From Faecalicatena absiana (GTDB lineage: Bacteria; Bacillota; Bacilli; Lactobacillales; Lactobacillaceae): 64,000 bases of DNA. The stretch lies in the NCBI GenBank assembly GCA_017309015.1, contig JAEDAG010000001.1:478223-542222 (forward strand), written 5' to 3'. The notes below the pieces were generated by a model. It made no database searches, was not told the origin of the DNA, and worked only from the letters and a program-made list of their open reading frames with translations. This document shows positions 23,935-33,372 of the stretch, piece after piece; position 1 is the stretch's first letter, and every line of letters begins with the position of its first letter. The position numbers and the translations under genes are program-made.

Positions 23935-25602
23935 TTATCTAGAGAATTTAGAAAGGAGAAAGGCGCGCTCCCCCCTCGATTGAAATCGAAGGTTTCCGCG
24001 CGCTACATATTCATGAATCTCCCGGTCAAATAACTGCCGCATCTCTTCAGTCAAGTTGTGCGCGATAAAAACAATCGTTGCATCGGTTTGAAGCAAATTC
24101 TGCAGAATCTCAAAACCATTGTGTGCATCAATGGCTGAGGTGCCTTCATCAATGAAAATCAACTGACTGTCATGGATTTGTGCTCTGGCCAAAACCACTT
24201 TTTGCCGCTGGCCACCAGACAGGGCATGCTTGCCTTGATCGAGCTCCGTATCTACTCCTGCCGGAAATTTAGCCAGATCTTTTTCCAAATTAACCTGCTT
24301 AACAAAGTGCATTACCCGGTCATTCAGCTTGGAGTTAAACATCGTAATATTTTCCTTGATTGTACCTGGAAAGAGAACTGGATCTTGCGGAACATAGCCG
24401 ATTTGAGACAGGTCTGGCTGTTTGATTTCCTGGCCAGCTTCGTTTTTAAAAGAAATCTTTCCAGTCGTCAATGGCAGCTCCTGCAGGATCAGCTTAAAAA
24501 GCGTAGATTTTCCAGTCCCGCTGTCCCCTGACAGTAAAATTTTTTCTCCCCGCTTGATTTGAAAATCTGGATAAGTGATTTTTTCCTCATTGCTAAAAGC
24601 CACAGACAAGGCTTGAACTGACAATGACTGAAAATGATCCAAACTTTCTGTCTTTTCTGAGTGGTCAGTCTGAACCGCAAGCTGCTTTCTAAGCTTGACG
24701 TTTAAAGTTTTGCTTGATTGCAAGACAGTATATTGGTTGATCACAACTCCCAGTTCAGTAAAAATCGTGCTGGCAAAGTTGCCAATGCTAAAGAAGACAC
24801 CAAAATTCATCCGGCCAGTAATAATCAAGACACCTGAAACCAGCAAGATTAAGGCCTGGGAGAGCATGTTTGCGGCATTGTTGACGCCGCTGGCAAATTG
24901 CATCCGGCCAGACCGGCTGACATTGGCATCTTCAAGTCGCTTTCCTTGAGCAGTCGTCACAGCCAGCAGTTTTTGCTTGGCGTGATATCTCTGCAAAACG
25001 CTCAAACCGCTAAACCATTTTTCCAGCATATCAAGATAGCGCTTGTTTTCATTAGAAATATCATCCGTAGCCTTTTGGAAAGCTGGAGATAAAAATCGTG
25101 GCATGAAAAACATCAACACTGAAAGGAACAGAATTACCAGCAATAAAAGCCAGTTATAGGTAAAGACAATGATTGAGGAAAGGACTACATCCAATCCACA
25201 AGCGGAAATTTTCAGCCATGGAGCCAGGAAATTTTCACCCAGCATGTTTAAATCTTGGGTCAAGCTGTTTTGAACGCTGGAAACTTTCGGTGCCTTGTTA
25301 CCACTGCTGTAAATTTTTTCCACTTCAGCAGATCGAAGCTTGTGGAAATACTCTTGCGTCTGTTTATCATACAGATAATTAGCTCTATAAGACAGACCGC
25401 TGCCAATGGAATCAACCACAAAATTGATACCAATAATTGCCACGAAAAGCAACAAATTGCCCTTGCGCAAGCTGTCCCCCAGCAGTGTCAGCAAGGCGTT
25501 GTTGCCAGCTAGAAATGCGCTGCCGCTAACAACCAACAAGATGATCGTGATAAACCTAACTCGATTGTTTTTGATAAAATCCGAATAATACAAAATACTC
25601 AC
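23935..25602 (-). CDS. ABC exporter, membrane-ATPase fusion, C-terminus altered by an insertion sequence
   Basis: A 555-residue half-transporter. Residues 1-300 hold about six hydrophobic segments. The ATPase domain has Walker A GDSGTGKST (about 362-370), Q-loop GYVPQDPV, signature LSGGQRQKV, Walker B QLIFIDEGTS and the switch histidine in FIAHNL. There is no C39 peptidase domain. Up to REIH the end is native; the last 24 residues (from EYVARGN) come from the left end of the TnpB element. The catalytic parts are complete, so the protein may still work. The start is GTG at 25602. Upstream lie a remnant frame (14-base gap) and, divergently, the 35-residue peptide. Export of a peptide is a reasonable guess; multidrug export is the alternative. 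Confidence 0.85.
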   Translation of the reverse strand: MSILYYSDFIKNNRVRFITIILLVVSGSAFLAGNNALLTLLGDSLRKGNLLLFVAIIGINFVVDSIGSGLSYRANYLYDKQTQEYFHKLRSAEVEKIYSSGNKAPKVSSVQNSLTQDLNMLGENFLAPWLKISACGLDVVLSSIIVFTYNWLLLLVILFLSVLMFFMPRFLSPAFQKATDDISNENKRYLDMLEKWFSGLSVLQRYHAKQKLLAVTTAQGKRLEDANVSRSGRMQFASGVNNAANMLSQALILLVSGVLIITGRMNFGVFFSIGNFASTIFTELGVVINQYTVLQSSKTLNVKLRKQLAVQTDHSEKTESLDHFQSLSVQALSVAFSNEEKITYPDFQIKRGEKILLSGDSGTGKSTLFKLILQELPLTTGKISFKNEAGQEIKQPDLSQIGYVPQDPVLFPGTIKENITMFNSKLNDRVMHFVKQVNLEKDLAKFPAGVDTELDQGKHALSGGQRQKVVLARAQIHDSQLIFIDEGTSAIDAHNGFEILQNLLQTDATIVFIAHNLTEEMRQLFDREIHEYVARGNLRFQSRGERAFLLSKFSR

Positions 25603-25615
25603 GACCTTTTTAAAA

Positions 25616-25765
25616 CTATAAAATTCCCATTTGCTTAGCTTGTTCTATCAAAATTTCATCATTGGAAAAGCCAAAATTTAAGAAAACGCTTTTCTCTATC
25701 TCTTGCATTTTTTCATAATCTTCCAATTGAAAATTTCGCGGAAGAAGCGATTTATACGATAAATT
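25616..25765 (-). pseudogene. Remnant or tiny gene just upstream of the ABC exporter
   Basis: A 49-codon open stretch with protein-like composition (RNFQLEDYEKM, then FLNFGFSNDEILIEQAKQMG) ends 14 bases before the exporter's GTG, as in an operon. No start codon is available at its left limit. An internal ATG at codon 20, with GGAAG before it, would give a 30-residue protein. I do not recognise it. It may be the 3' end of a lost gene that worked with the exporter, such as a peptide-modifying or immunity protein. Confidence 0.35.
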
Positions 25766-25849
25766 TTACATTAAAAAACATAAAATGAACCCTTGAATTT
25801 TAATTTCATTAGATATTTACTGTAATAAACAATTTTAGGAGGTAACAAA

Positions 25850-25957
25850 ATGAAAGAATTACATAAGTTACAAATGTTAGCACAAAAGAAAGTTCATTCT
25901 GATGTTAGACGAGTAACTTTTTATTGCAAGACAAATACAGTTAGTTGCGTTAAGTAA
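25850..25957 (+). CDS. Orphan 35-residue Cys/Thr peptide, possible RiPP or bacteriocin precursor
   Basis: An ATG 7 bases after a perfect AGGAGG opens a 35-codon frame. The first 21 residues are charged and leader-like and include the motif ELHKLQML. The last 14, VTFYCKTNTVSCVK, contain two TxxC units (TFYC and TVSC). A strong terminator follows. It diverges from the ABC exporter across an AT-rich 247 bases. TxxC pairs and an LxxLQ-type leader are seen in lanthipeptide precursors, but no modifying enzyme is present in this window; a two-cysteine disulfide peptide is equally possible. Translation is well supported by its signals; function is inference. Confidence 0.6.
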   Translation: MKELHKLQMLAQKKVHSDVRRVTFYCKTNTVSCVK

Positions 25958-25994
25958 TATGTTACTATTAAAAACAGATTCACTTATATATGCA

Positions 25995-26025
25995 AGAAGA
26001 GCAAAGCGTTTTGCTTTGCTCTTCT
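25995..26025 (+). terminator. Terminator of the orphan peptide gene
   Basis: Perfect 13-base stem AGAAGAGCAAAGC/GCTTTGCTCTTCT with a five-base loop, then TTGTAATT. Confidence 0.8.
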
Positions 26026-26084
26026 TTGTAATTAAGACATTACTCAACTTTCGATAGGCATTTCTACCCTATTTTTGCGACAAA

Positions 26085-26114
26085 AAACTACCCAGTCAGC
26101 TAACCAGGTAGTTT
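26085..26114 (-). terminator. Terminator of guaB-guaA
   Basis: Stem AAACTACC/GGTAGTTT extended by weaker inner pairing, followed on the minus strand by TTTTTT. Confidence 0.6.
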
Positions 26115-26141
26115 CCCCAACGGACAAAATCCGCTTATCTT

Positions 26142-27694
26142 TTATTCATATTCAATCGTTGCCGGCGGCTTGCTCGTCACGTCGTACAGTACGCGGTTAA
26201 CCTGCTTGACTTCGTTGACGATCCGCACGGAGATCTTCTGCAAGACGTCCCATGGAATCTGGGCAAAGTCAGCAGTCATCCCGTCAATTGACGTCACGGC
26301 CCGGATGCAAACGGCGTAGTCGTAAGTCCGGCCGTCGCCCATGACGCCGACGCTCCGCATCCCTGGCAGAGCAACAAAGTATTGCCAGATGCTTTCTTGC
26401 AGGCCAGCATTCTTGATTTCTTCCCGCAGGATCGCGTCCGCGTCACGAACAATGCGCAGCTTTTCTTCAGTAATTTCGCCGATCACGCGAATTGCCAGAC
26501 CTGGGCCTGGGAATGGCTGCCGCCATACCAGGTCATGTGGCAGACCCAGCTTTTCACCCAAGACCCGGACTTCATCCTTGAACAATTGCCGCAGGGGTTC
26601 GATCAGCTTGAACTGCATGTCCTTTGGCAAGCCCCCGACATTGTGGTGGCTCTTGATCGTGTGGGCCGTGTCGGTCCCTGATTCAATGACGTCAGTGTAC
26701 AGCGTCCCTTGTGCCAGGAACTTGGCGTCCTTGATCTTCTTGGCTTCATCGTTGAAGACCTGCACGAACTCGTTGCCGATGATCTTCCGCTTCTTTTCTG
26801 GGTCGGTTACTCCAGCCAGCTTGGACATGAAGCGTTCCTTGGCGTCGACTCTGACGATGTTCACGCCCAGCCCTTCCTTAAGGGCAGCCATGACTTCTTC
26901 GCTTTCATTCTTTCTAAGCAGGCCATGGTCAACGAAGATCGCCGTCAATTGGCTGCCAATTGCCTTGTGGAGCAGGGTTGCCGTAACGCTGGAGTCAACC
27001 CCGCCAGAGATCCCCAAGATGACGTTGGCATCGCCGACTTCTTCTCTGATTGAGTCAACGGACAGCTTGATGAAGTCATCCATGGTCCAGTTGTCCTTAG
27101 CCCCGCAGACGTCAAAAGCAAAGCGGCGCAGGATGTCCAGACCGTATTCTGAGTTGCGGACTTCCGCGTGGAATTGGATGGCGTAGAACTTGCGGGCTGG
27201 ATCAGCCATTGAGGCGATTGGGCAGTTCTTGCTTGAAGCCAAGACCTTGAAGCCTTCCGGCACCTTGGTTACCAAGTCGCCGTGACTCATCCAGACGACT
27301 TGCTTGTCCGGCAGCCCCTTGTACAAAGGACTTTCTGGCTCCTTGACTTCAATGTGGGCTGAGCCGTATTCAGCTTCGCCAGCCTTTTCGACCTTCCCGC
27401 CCAATTCCTTGGTCATCAGCTGCATCCCGTAGCAGATGCCCAGGATTGGAATCCCCAGCTTGAAGATTTCCGGATCAACGTCCAAGGCGTTTTCATCGTA
27501 GACGGAGTTTGGACCGCCAGAGAAGATGATCCCCTTAGGCGCGATTTGCTTCACTTCTTCAGCCGTAATCGTGTGCGGCAACAGTTCAGAGTAAATGCCA
27601 AAATCGCGGATCCGGCGGGTAATCAGTTGGTTGTACTGGCTGCCGAAGTCCAGAACGATGATCTTGTCAAAATTGCTTAAGTCGATTTTTGCCA

Positions 27695-27695
<1 letters not shown>
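26142..27695 (-). CDS. guaA: GMP synthase (glutamine-hydrolysing)
   Basis: A 517-residue enzyme converting XMP to GMP with ATP and glutamine. The N-terminal class I amidotransferase domain has C88 in LGICYGMQ and the His-Glu part in QFHAEVR. The ATP-pyrophosphatase P-loop is [15 protein letters not shown], and the C-terminal dimerisation domain ends PPATIEYE as usual. It is full length. Its ATG overlaps the guaB stop (TAATG), so the two are one operon. A 3' fragment of this gene is also found at 16793. Confidence 0.97.
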
Positions 27696-28864
<1,169 letters not shown>

Positions 28865-28903
28865 TCAAAATAAAATGTCGATAGGTTACTTTTTAATTAA
28901 ACC

Positions 28904-28932
28904 ACTTTACACGTTTTTTCCCACTCGGTCAA
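28904..28932 (-). promoter_or_regulatory. guaBA promoter
   Basis: On the minus strand: TTGACC (28932-28927), 17 bases, TAAAGT (28909-28904). It lies about 50 bases before the guaB ATG, which has GAAAGGAAG as ribosome site. Confidence 0.65.
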
Positions 28933-29061
28933 CAAAAAGCGAATCTTTCTCGGGATTTTTTAATTGATCGTTTATTTTTGCGTTTTTTCATGACCTTTTT
29001 CCTATTTTTCATTGAATTAATTCGGCTTTTGCTGTATGCTATTTATTAATCATCATTAATA

Positions 29062-29140
29062 ATTCTTACTTATATATCGTCATAATCAGGTTGACAGTCT
29101 CTACCCGGAACCGTAAATTCCGGACTATAGGTACAAGAAG
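29062..29140 (+). promoter_or_regulatory. Guanine-type purine riboswitch of xpt-pbuX
   Basis: The conserved purine aptamer core is readable: TATATCGTCATAATC, then GACAGTCTCTACC, CCGTAAATTCCGG and GACTATAGG. The residue that reads the ligand is the C in GACTATAG, corresponding to C74, which selects guanine or xanthine over adenine. A terminator hairpin (29172-29200) with seven T follows, so control is by premature termination when guanine is bound. Confidence 0.9.
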
Positions 29141-29171
29141 CAAACAGAAAAGCCTAAGTGCTTTTCATGAT

Positions 29172-29207
29172 CTTCTTTTGCCTATCGTTGGCAGAAGAAG
29201 TTTTTTT
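29172..29207 (+). terminator. Riboswitch-controlled terminator before xpt
   Basis: CTTCTTTTGCC/GGCAGAAGAAG with one wobble pair and T7. It is the expression platform of the guanine riboswitch. Confidence 0.85.
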
Positions 29208-29231
29208 ATTTTCAGAGGAGTTTCATACGAA

Positions 29232-29798
29232 ATGAAAATTTTGGAAGAACGCATCAAGAAAGATGGCATCGTTTTGCCTGGCGACGTGCTGAAGGTCAAC
29301 TCCTTCCTCAACCACCAAATCGATCCCCAGCTGATGATGACCCTGGGCCAGGAATTTGCCCGCCTGTTCAAGGATGACCAGGTCACCCGCGTTTTGACTG
29401 CTGAAGCCAGCGGGATCGCGCCGGGCATCATGGCGGCTTACTGCCTCAAAGTGCCAATGGTCTTCGCCAGAAAGAAGAAGCCTTCAACGGTGACTGACGA
29501 CGTCTACACGGCTGAAGTCTACTCCTACACCAAGCACGTGACCAACACGATTTCCGTGGAAGCCAAGTTCCTCCACAAGGGCGACCGCGTCCTGATTATC
29601 GACGACTTCCTGGCCAACGGCGAAGCCGCCAAGGGGCTGATCTCCTTAGCTGAGCAAGCCGGGGCTGAGGTCGTTGGGGTCGGCGTCGTCGTGGAAAAGG
29701 CCTTCCAAGGCGGCCACGACTGGCTGCTGGACCACGGCTACCGGCTTGAGGCTCTGGCCAGCGTCAAGAGCCTCAAGGACGGCAAAGTCGAGTTTTAA
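29232..29798 (+). CDS. xpt: Xanthine phosphoribosyltransferase
   Basis: A 188-residue enzyme converting xanthine and PRPP to XMP. The PRPP-binding motif is VLIIDDFLANGEAAKGL (about 121-137). LTAEASGIAPGIMAA carries the hood region. I choose the ATG at 29232 (MKILEERIKKDG) because it matches family starts, follows GAGGAG, and lies after the riboswitch terminator; the longer upstream frame would run through the regulatory RNA. It forms a unit with pbuX, 72 bases downstream, both under the guanine riboswitch. Confidence 0.95.
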   Translation: MKILEERIKKDGIVLPGDVLKVNSFLNHQIDPQLMMTLGQEFARLFKDDQVTRVLTAEASGIAPGIMAAYCLKVPMVFARKKKPSTVTDDVYTAEVYSYTKHVTNTISVEAKFLHKGDRVLIIDDFLANGEAAKGLISLAEQAGAEVVGVGVVVEKAFQGGHDWLLDHGYRLEALASVKSLKDGKVEF

Positions 29799-29870
29799 AG
29801 CGAAATAAGCTATTCAAATTTAGATATTAGTTTTTAGGTTGATTTTGTTTTAGGGAGTATTGACAAAATT

Positions 29871-31169
29871 ATGAATCAAGCCAAAAATACCGAACCTTCG
29901 CAAGCCCGTTCCTTTGTCCTGGGCTTGCAGCACCTGCTGGCCATGTACTCAGGGGCCGTGGCGGTGCCGATCCTGATTGGGAACGCCCTCCACTTTAGCT
30001 CCGAGCAGATGACCTACCTGGTCTCCATCGACATCTTCATGTGTGGGCTGGCCACTTTAGTCCAGCTGCTTAAGAACCGCTACTTCGGAATCGGCCTGCC
30101 GGTCGTTCTGGGCTGCGCCATCCAGGCGGTTGCTCCCCTGATCTTGATCGGGCAGAAGTACTCAATCGGCACCATGTACGGTGCCATCATCGTTGCCGGG
30201 ATTTTCGTCTTCCTGATCGCCGGAGTCTTCTCCAAGATCAAGAAGCTCTTCCCGCCAGTCGTAACCGGGACCTTGATCACCACGATCGGCTTGACCCTGA
30301 TCCCAGTCGGCATCCAGAACCTGGGCGGCGGGTCAGCCACGGCCAAAGACTTTGGGGATCCCAAGAACCTGATCGTCGGCTTCGTCACCATTTTGGCGAT
30401 CGTGGCCTTGCAAGCCTTTGCCAAGGGCTTCATTTCCTCAATTTCCGTCTTGATCGGCCTGATCGTCGGCACGGTGCTGGCGGCCTGCATGGGGATGGTT
30501 TCCTTCACGCCCGTCGCTCAGGCATCCTGGTTCCACTTCCCGCAATTCTTCTACTTTGGCACGCCAAAGTTTGAATGGTCATCCTGCCTGACGATGATGA
30601 TCATCGCCCTGGTTTCCATGGTTGAATCCACCGGCGTCTTCTTCGCCCTGGGCGACCTCCTGGGCAAGGAGATCACTGAAGATGACTTGAAGCGAGGCTA
30701 CCGGGCTGAAGGTCTGGCCCAAATCCTGGGCGGCTTGTTCAACACCTTCCCTTACACCACCTTCTCCCAAAACGTCGGCCTGCTCCAGCTGTCAGGCATC
30801 CGCTCCAAGCGCCCGATCTACTGGGCAGCCGGTCTCTTGATGGCCATGGGCCTTTTGCCTAAGGTCGGGGCCTTGGTTACGATCATGCCAACGGCCGTCT
30901 TAGGCGGGGCCATGGTAGTCATGTTCTCATCCATCGCCGTACAAGGGATCAAGATGCTGCTGAAGGTTGACTTCAGTGACAACCACAACCTCTTGATCGT
31001 CGCTATTTCCATGGGCTTGGGCCTGGGCGTGTCAGTTTACCCAAACATCTTCCAAGCCCTGCCGCAATCCTTGCAGCTGTTCCTGGAAAACGGGATCGTG
31101 ATCGCCAGCCTGTCCTCAGTCCTTTTGAACCTGATCTTCAAAGGCAAAAAGGGGCTGGATGAGGATTAA
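29871..31169 (+). CDS. pbuX: Xanthine permease (NCS2 family)
   Basis: A 432-residue proton symporter with about 14 membrane segments, importing xanthine for the Xpt reaction. The NCS2 signatures are visible: QHLLAMYSGAVAVPILIGNAL at the start, GLPVVLGCAIQAVAPLI, and VSMVESTGVFFALGDL with the substrate-binding glutamate near 250. GLFNTFPYTTFSQNVGLLQLSGIRSK is the second half-helix motif. Its position behind xpt and the guanine riboswitch supports xanthine over uracil as substrate. Confidence 0.93.
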   Translation: MNQAKNTEPSQARSFVLGLQHLLAMYSGAVAVPILIGNALHFSSEQMTYLVSIDIFMCGLATLVQLLKNRYFGIGLPVVLGCAIQAVAPLILIGQKYSIGTMYGAIIVAGIFVFLIAGVFSKIKKLFPPVVTGTLITTIGLTLIPVGIQNLGGGSATAKDFGDPKNLIVGFVTILAIVALQAFAKGFISSISVLIGLIVGTVLAACMGMVSFTPVAQASWFHFPQFFYFGTPKFEWSSCLTMMIIALVSMVESTGVFFALGDLLGKEITEDDLKRGYRAEGLAQILGGLFNTFPYTTFSQNVGLLQLSGIRSKRPIYWAAGLLMAMGLLPKVGALVTIMPTAVLGGAMVVMFSSIAVQGIKMLLKVDFSDNHNLLIVAISMGLGLGVSVYPNIFQALPQSLQLFLENGIVIASLSSVLLNLIFKGKKGLDED

Positions 31170-31311
31170 AAACCATTTCCGTATCACCCGCTTTTGCTTC
31201 TAATCCGTTAGCCTCAGCTGTCTTGCTCAACATCTCAAATCTATCTCTTAAATCTCAATTTAAAGCTATCTTTAACATCTATTGCACTCTTTTAATTCAG
31301 CTGAGTACAAA

Positions 31312-31347
31312 AAGCCCCTCTTCCGTTCCGGAAGGGGGACTTTCTTT
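31312..31347 (+). terminator. Terminator of xpt-pbuX
   Basis: Imperfect stem AAAGCCCCTCTTCC/GGAAGGGGGACTTT followed by CTTTC. Confidence 0.6.
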
Positions 31348-31369
31348 CACCGTTAGTTCTATTGCTGTT

Positions 31370-31747
31370 TTAATGTCCTTCCAGTCCCGTCAGCAGCTCC
31401 ACGTGCCGCAGGTTGGCTAAGTCGATGGCCTGACCGCCAATAATGATCTGGTCTTCCGTATAGCCGGCAACGAAGCCCGCGATTTCCTGGGGCCGGGCCC
31501 CGTTCGCGTCCAATTCCTTGAGCTGGACGGTCACGGGCTGGTGGCGGCTGAAAGCCAGGCAAAGCACTTGGTCGCACTCTTCCCGCGTCATCTCCGTCCG
31601 CTCCGGTGCCGTCCATTGGCTCTTGGCCGCTGCTTGCTTGAGCCGGGCCGTATGATCGCTTAAAAAGAAGCCCGCCCACTTCTTCATCCCCCGGTCCTGA
31701 TAATGAGCAAAGAAATCGGTCACCCGCCGGTCGAACTCCTTACTCAT
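31370..31747 (-). CDS. YolD-like protein
   Basis: A 125-residue protein with the YolD family mark RGMKKWAGFFLSDHTARL near its N-terminus. YolD-like genes commonly lie after Y-family polymerase genes and are thought to assist or control them, perhaps as UmuD-like partners. The true start is the ATG at 31747, which overlaps the end of the polymerase gene (TATGAGTAAGGAG), with coupling by overlap. It shares the SOS promoter of that gene. Confidence 0.8.
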   Translation of the reverse strand: MSKEFDRRVTDFFAHYQDRGMKKWAGFFLSDHTARLKQAAAKSQWTAPERTEMTREECDQVLCLAFSRHQPVTVQLKELDANGARPQEIAGFVAGYTEDQIIIGGQAIDLANLRHVELLTGLEGH

Positions 31748-33047
31748 AGGCGTTGCCCCCGTTATGGCCGCCAACCAGCCGGCTGCGGGCCAGCGCCGTC
31801 GCGCCTGGCAGCAGGCTGGACGCCCGCACGACGCTGGCAAAGCCGTACTTCTTCCGCAATTTGTCGACCACCCGGTCCCGCTGCTTGCGCTTGAGCTGCT
31901 GGTCTGGGGAAAGGAAGAAGGTCAGCTGCTGGCCAGTGTCGGGAACCAAGCAGCTGTAGGTCACGCCCAGGCGCCGCACGGCCTGGCCACCCCACTTCTT
32001 CCGGAACAGGGCCCACAATTCCGCCACCAATTCGCTGGAAACGTCAGTTGGCGTGATCTTTTCCTGGATGCTGAAGCCCGCCGGATCGGCCTCAAAATCA
32101 GCATAGCCGACATACAGACCCACCCGGCCAGCAAGCAGGTGGTGGGCCCGAATTCTGGCCGCCACTTGGTCGCCGATCTCCTGAATGACGATCTCAATCT
32201 GCCGCTGGTCCTCATAGTCCCGGTTCAGAATCTGGGAGTTCCCGTAGCTCTTGCTTTTGGGCTGATACTTGTGACGGATGATGCTCCGGTCCACCCCCCA
32301 GCTCATGGCGAAAAGCTGGTCGCCAATCAACCCGAACTCCCGCTCCAAAAGTGCCGGATCGCTGTGGGCCAGGTCATACATGTTGTTGATCCCCAGCCGG
32401 CGCAGGCGATTGGCCGTCCGGACATTGATCCCCCAAACATCCTCCAGCTTGGGGATCTTCCAAATGGTGTCGGGCACGTCGATGTAATGCCAGCAGGCAA
32501 TCATCGAGGTCCGGTGCTTGGCTGAAATGTCCATCGCCAGCTTGGCCAAAAGCGGGTTCTCCCCGATCCCGCAGGTCGTGTACAGGCCCAGGTGGTCATG
32601 AATGTCCTTCTGAATCTTGCGGGCCACCAAATATGGATCATCCCCAAACAAGTGCCAGGACTCGGTCATGTCGATCATGCTTTCATCAATCGAATAGACG
32701 TGAATATCCTCATCGGCCGCGTACTTGCGGAAAATCTGCAGCACCTCCATGCTGCGCTTGATATAGAGGTTCATGTGGGGCTCAACCAGCAGCAGATCCG
32801 GTGCCTGCCTTCTTGTTGGCATCTCCCGGGCCCGCATGACATTGCGCAGGCCATACTTCTGTTTGGCCAGGGGCGAAGCGGCCATGATCAAACCAGAGCC
32901 CCACTTGGCTCCCGGCTGGCTGGACATGACGGCCAAGACGGCTTCCATCGGATTCAATCCCAGGCGCAGCGCTTCGCATGAGGCAAAGAAAGACTTGTTG
33001 TCGATCATGAAAATGACCCGGTGCGGCTCATAGCGGTAGTCATACAT
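31740..33047 (-). CDS. Y-family DNA polymerase (UmuC/UvrX type), SOS-controlled
   Basis: A 435-residue translesion polymerase. The palm motif FMIDNKSFFASCEA holds the first catalytic aspartate (about residue 15) with the steric-gate aromatic behind it, and VYSIDESMIDMT carries the D-E pair. Helix-hairpin-helix DEDIWGI-like LEDVWGINVRTANRLRRLGI and the little-finger region follow. I start at ATG 33047 (MYDYRYEPHRV); the earlier in-frame ATG is part of the -10 box itself and cannot be transcribed. The promoter carries two LexA sites. It forms an operon with the YolD-like gene and is expected to be error-prone. Confidence 0.9.
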   Translation of the reverse strand: MYDYRYEPHRVIFMIDNKSFFASCEALRLGLNPMEAVLAVMSSQPGAKWGSGLIMAASPLAKQKYGLRNVMRAREMPTRRQAPDLLLVEPHMNLYIKRSMEVLQIFRKYAADEDIHVYSIDESMIDMTESWHLFGDDPYLVARKIQKDIHDHLGLYTTCGIGENPLLAKLAMDISAKHRTSMIACWHYIDVPDTIWKIPKLEDVWGINVRTANRLRRLGINNMYDLAHSDPALLEREFGLIGDQLFAMSWGVDRSIIRHKYQPKSKSYGNSQILNRDYEDQRQIEIVIQEIGDQVAARIRAHHLLAGRVGLYVGYADFEADPAGFSIQEKITPTDVSSELVAELWALFRKKWGGQAVRRLGVTYSCLVPDTGQQLTFFLSPDQQLKRKQRDRVVDKLRKKYGFASVVRASSLLPGATALARSRLVGGHNGGNAYE

Positions 33048-33066
33048 TTGAATCCACTTCTTTCTT

Positions 33067-33104
33067 GAACGTTTGTTCGAAATCATTATACCGAACCTTT
33101 GTTC
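33067..33104 (-). promoter_or_regulatory. Two LexA/DinR boxes around an SOS promoter
   Basis: GAACGTTTGTTC (33067-33078) and GAACCTTTGTTC (33093-33104) both match GAAC-N4-GTTC. The minus-strand -10 TATAAT (33090-33085) lies between them. A possible -35 TTGCTT sits 18 bases upstream of it. Repression by LexA would cover the whole promoter. Confidence 0.88.
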
Positions 33105-33144
33105 GAAAAAGCAAGCGAACATGGCCAAAAAGACAAAAAAGAAA

Positions 33145-33170
33145 TCTTCCCAGGAAAATTCCCGAGAAGA
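33145..33170 (-). terminator. Terminator of guaC
   Basis: Stem TCTTCNCNGG/CCNGNGAAGA with mismatches, followed by TTTCTTTTTTG on the minus strand. Lies 200 bases after guaC and just upstream of the SOS promoter. Confidence 0.5.
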
Positions 33171-33372
33171 CCTCTGGCGATACTTACTTTCTGGCCGCGT
33201 TTAAAGGCCCGCGGCCGGGCCTGAAAGAAGATGAGTACAACGAACGATGTGCTTCTCATCCTTCCCCCAAGGTGTAACCCTTTACATTCCTATTATAACC
33301 CATCTTCGGATCAAAAGCTTTGTCCAGGGCCCATGGCGGCTTGCATTTTTTCAAGGCAGCTTTTCAAGCCTT

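Larger units (their letters stand above)
22404..24012 (-). mobile_element. TnpB-only IS605-type element, copy 2, inserted in the ABC gene
   Basis: A 1609-base element on the minus strand. The left end (24012 inward) follows TTCAT (complement of 24013-24017). The right end is at 22404. Removing these bases joins codons GAG ATT CAT to TTA AGC AAT ACT and restores the C-terminus of the ABC protein as IHLSNTAGL, which matches the natural ending of the decayed duplicate. This fixes both ends to the base and shows insertion 3' of TTCAT without target duplication. Confidence 0.93.

Noticed and set aside
25850..25957. Class IIa (pediocin-like) bacteriocin
   Set aside because: There is no YGNGV motif, no double-glycine leader end, and the exporter lacks a C39 peptidase.
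29062..29140. Adenine riboswitch
   Set aside because: The ligand-reading position is C (GACTAT), not U (GATTAT), and the downstream genes are for xanthine use.
29091..29231. Longer N-terminus for xpt
   Set aside because: It would run through the riboswitch aptamer and terminator. Xpt proteins start at the equivalent of 29232.
33048..33128. Upstream start of the Y-family polymerase
   Set aside because: The ATG coincides with the TATAATG of the promoter between two LexA boxes, so it is not transcribed. The start at 33047 fits the family.
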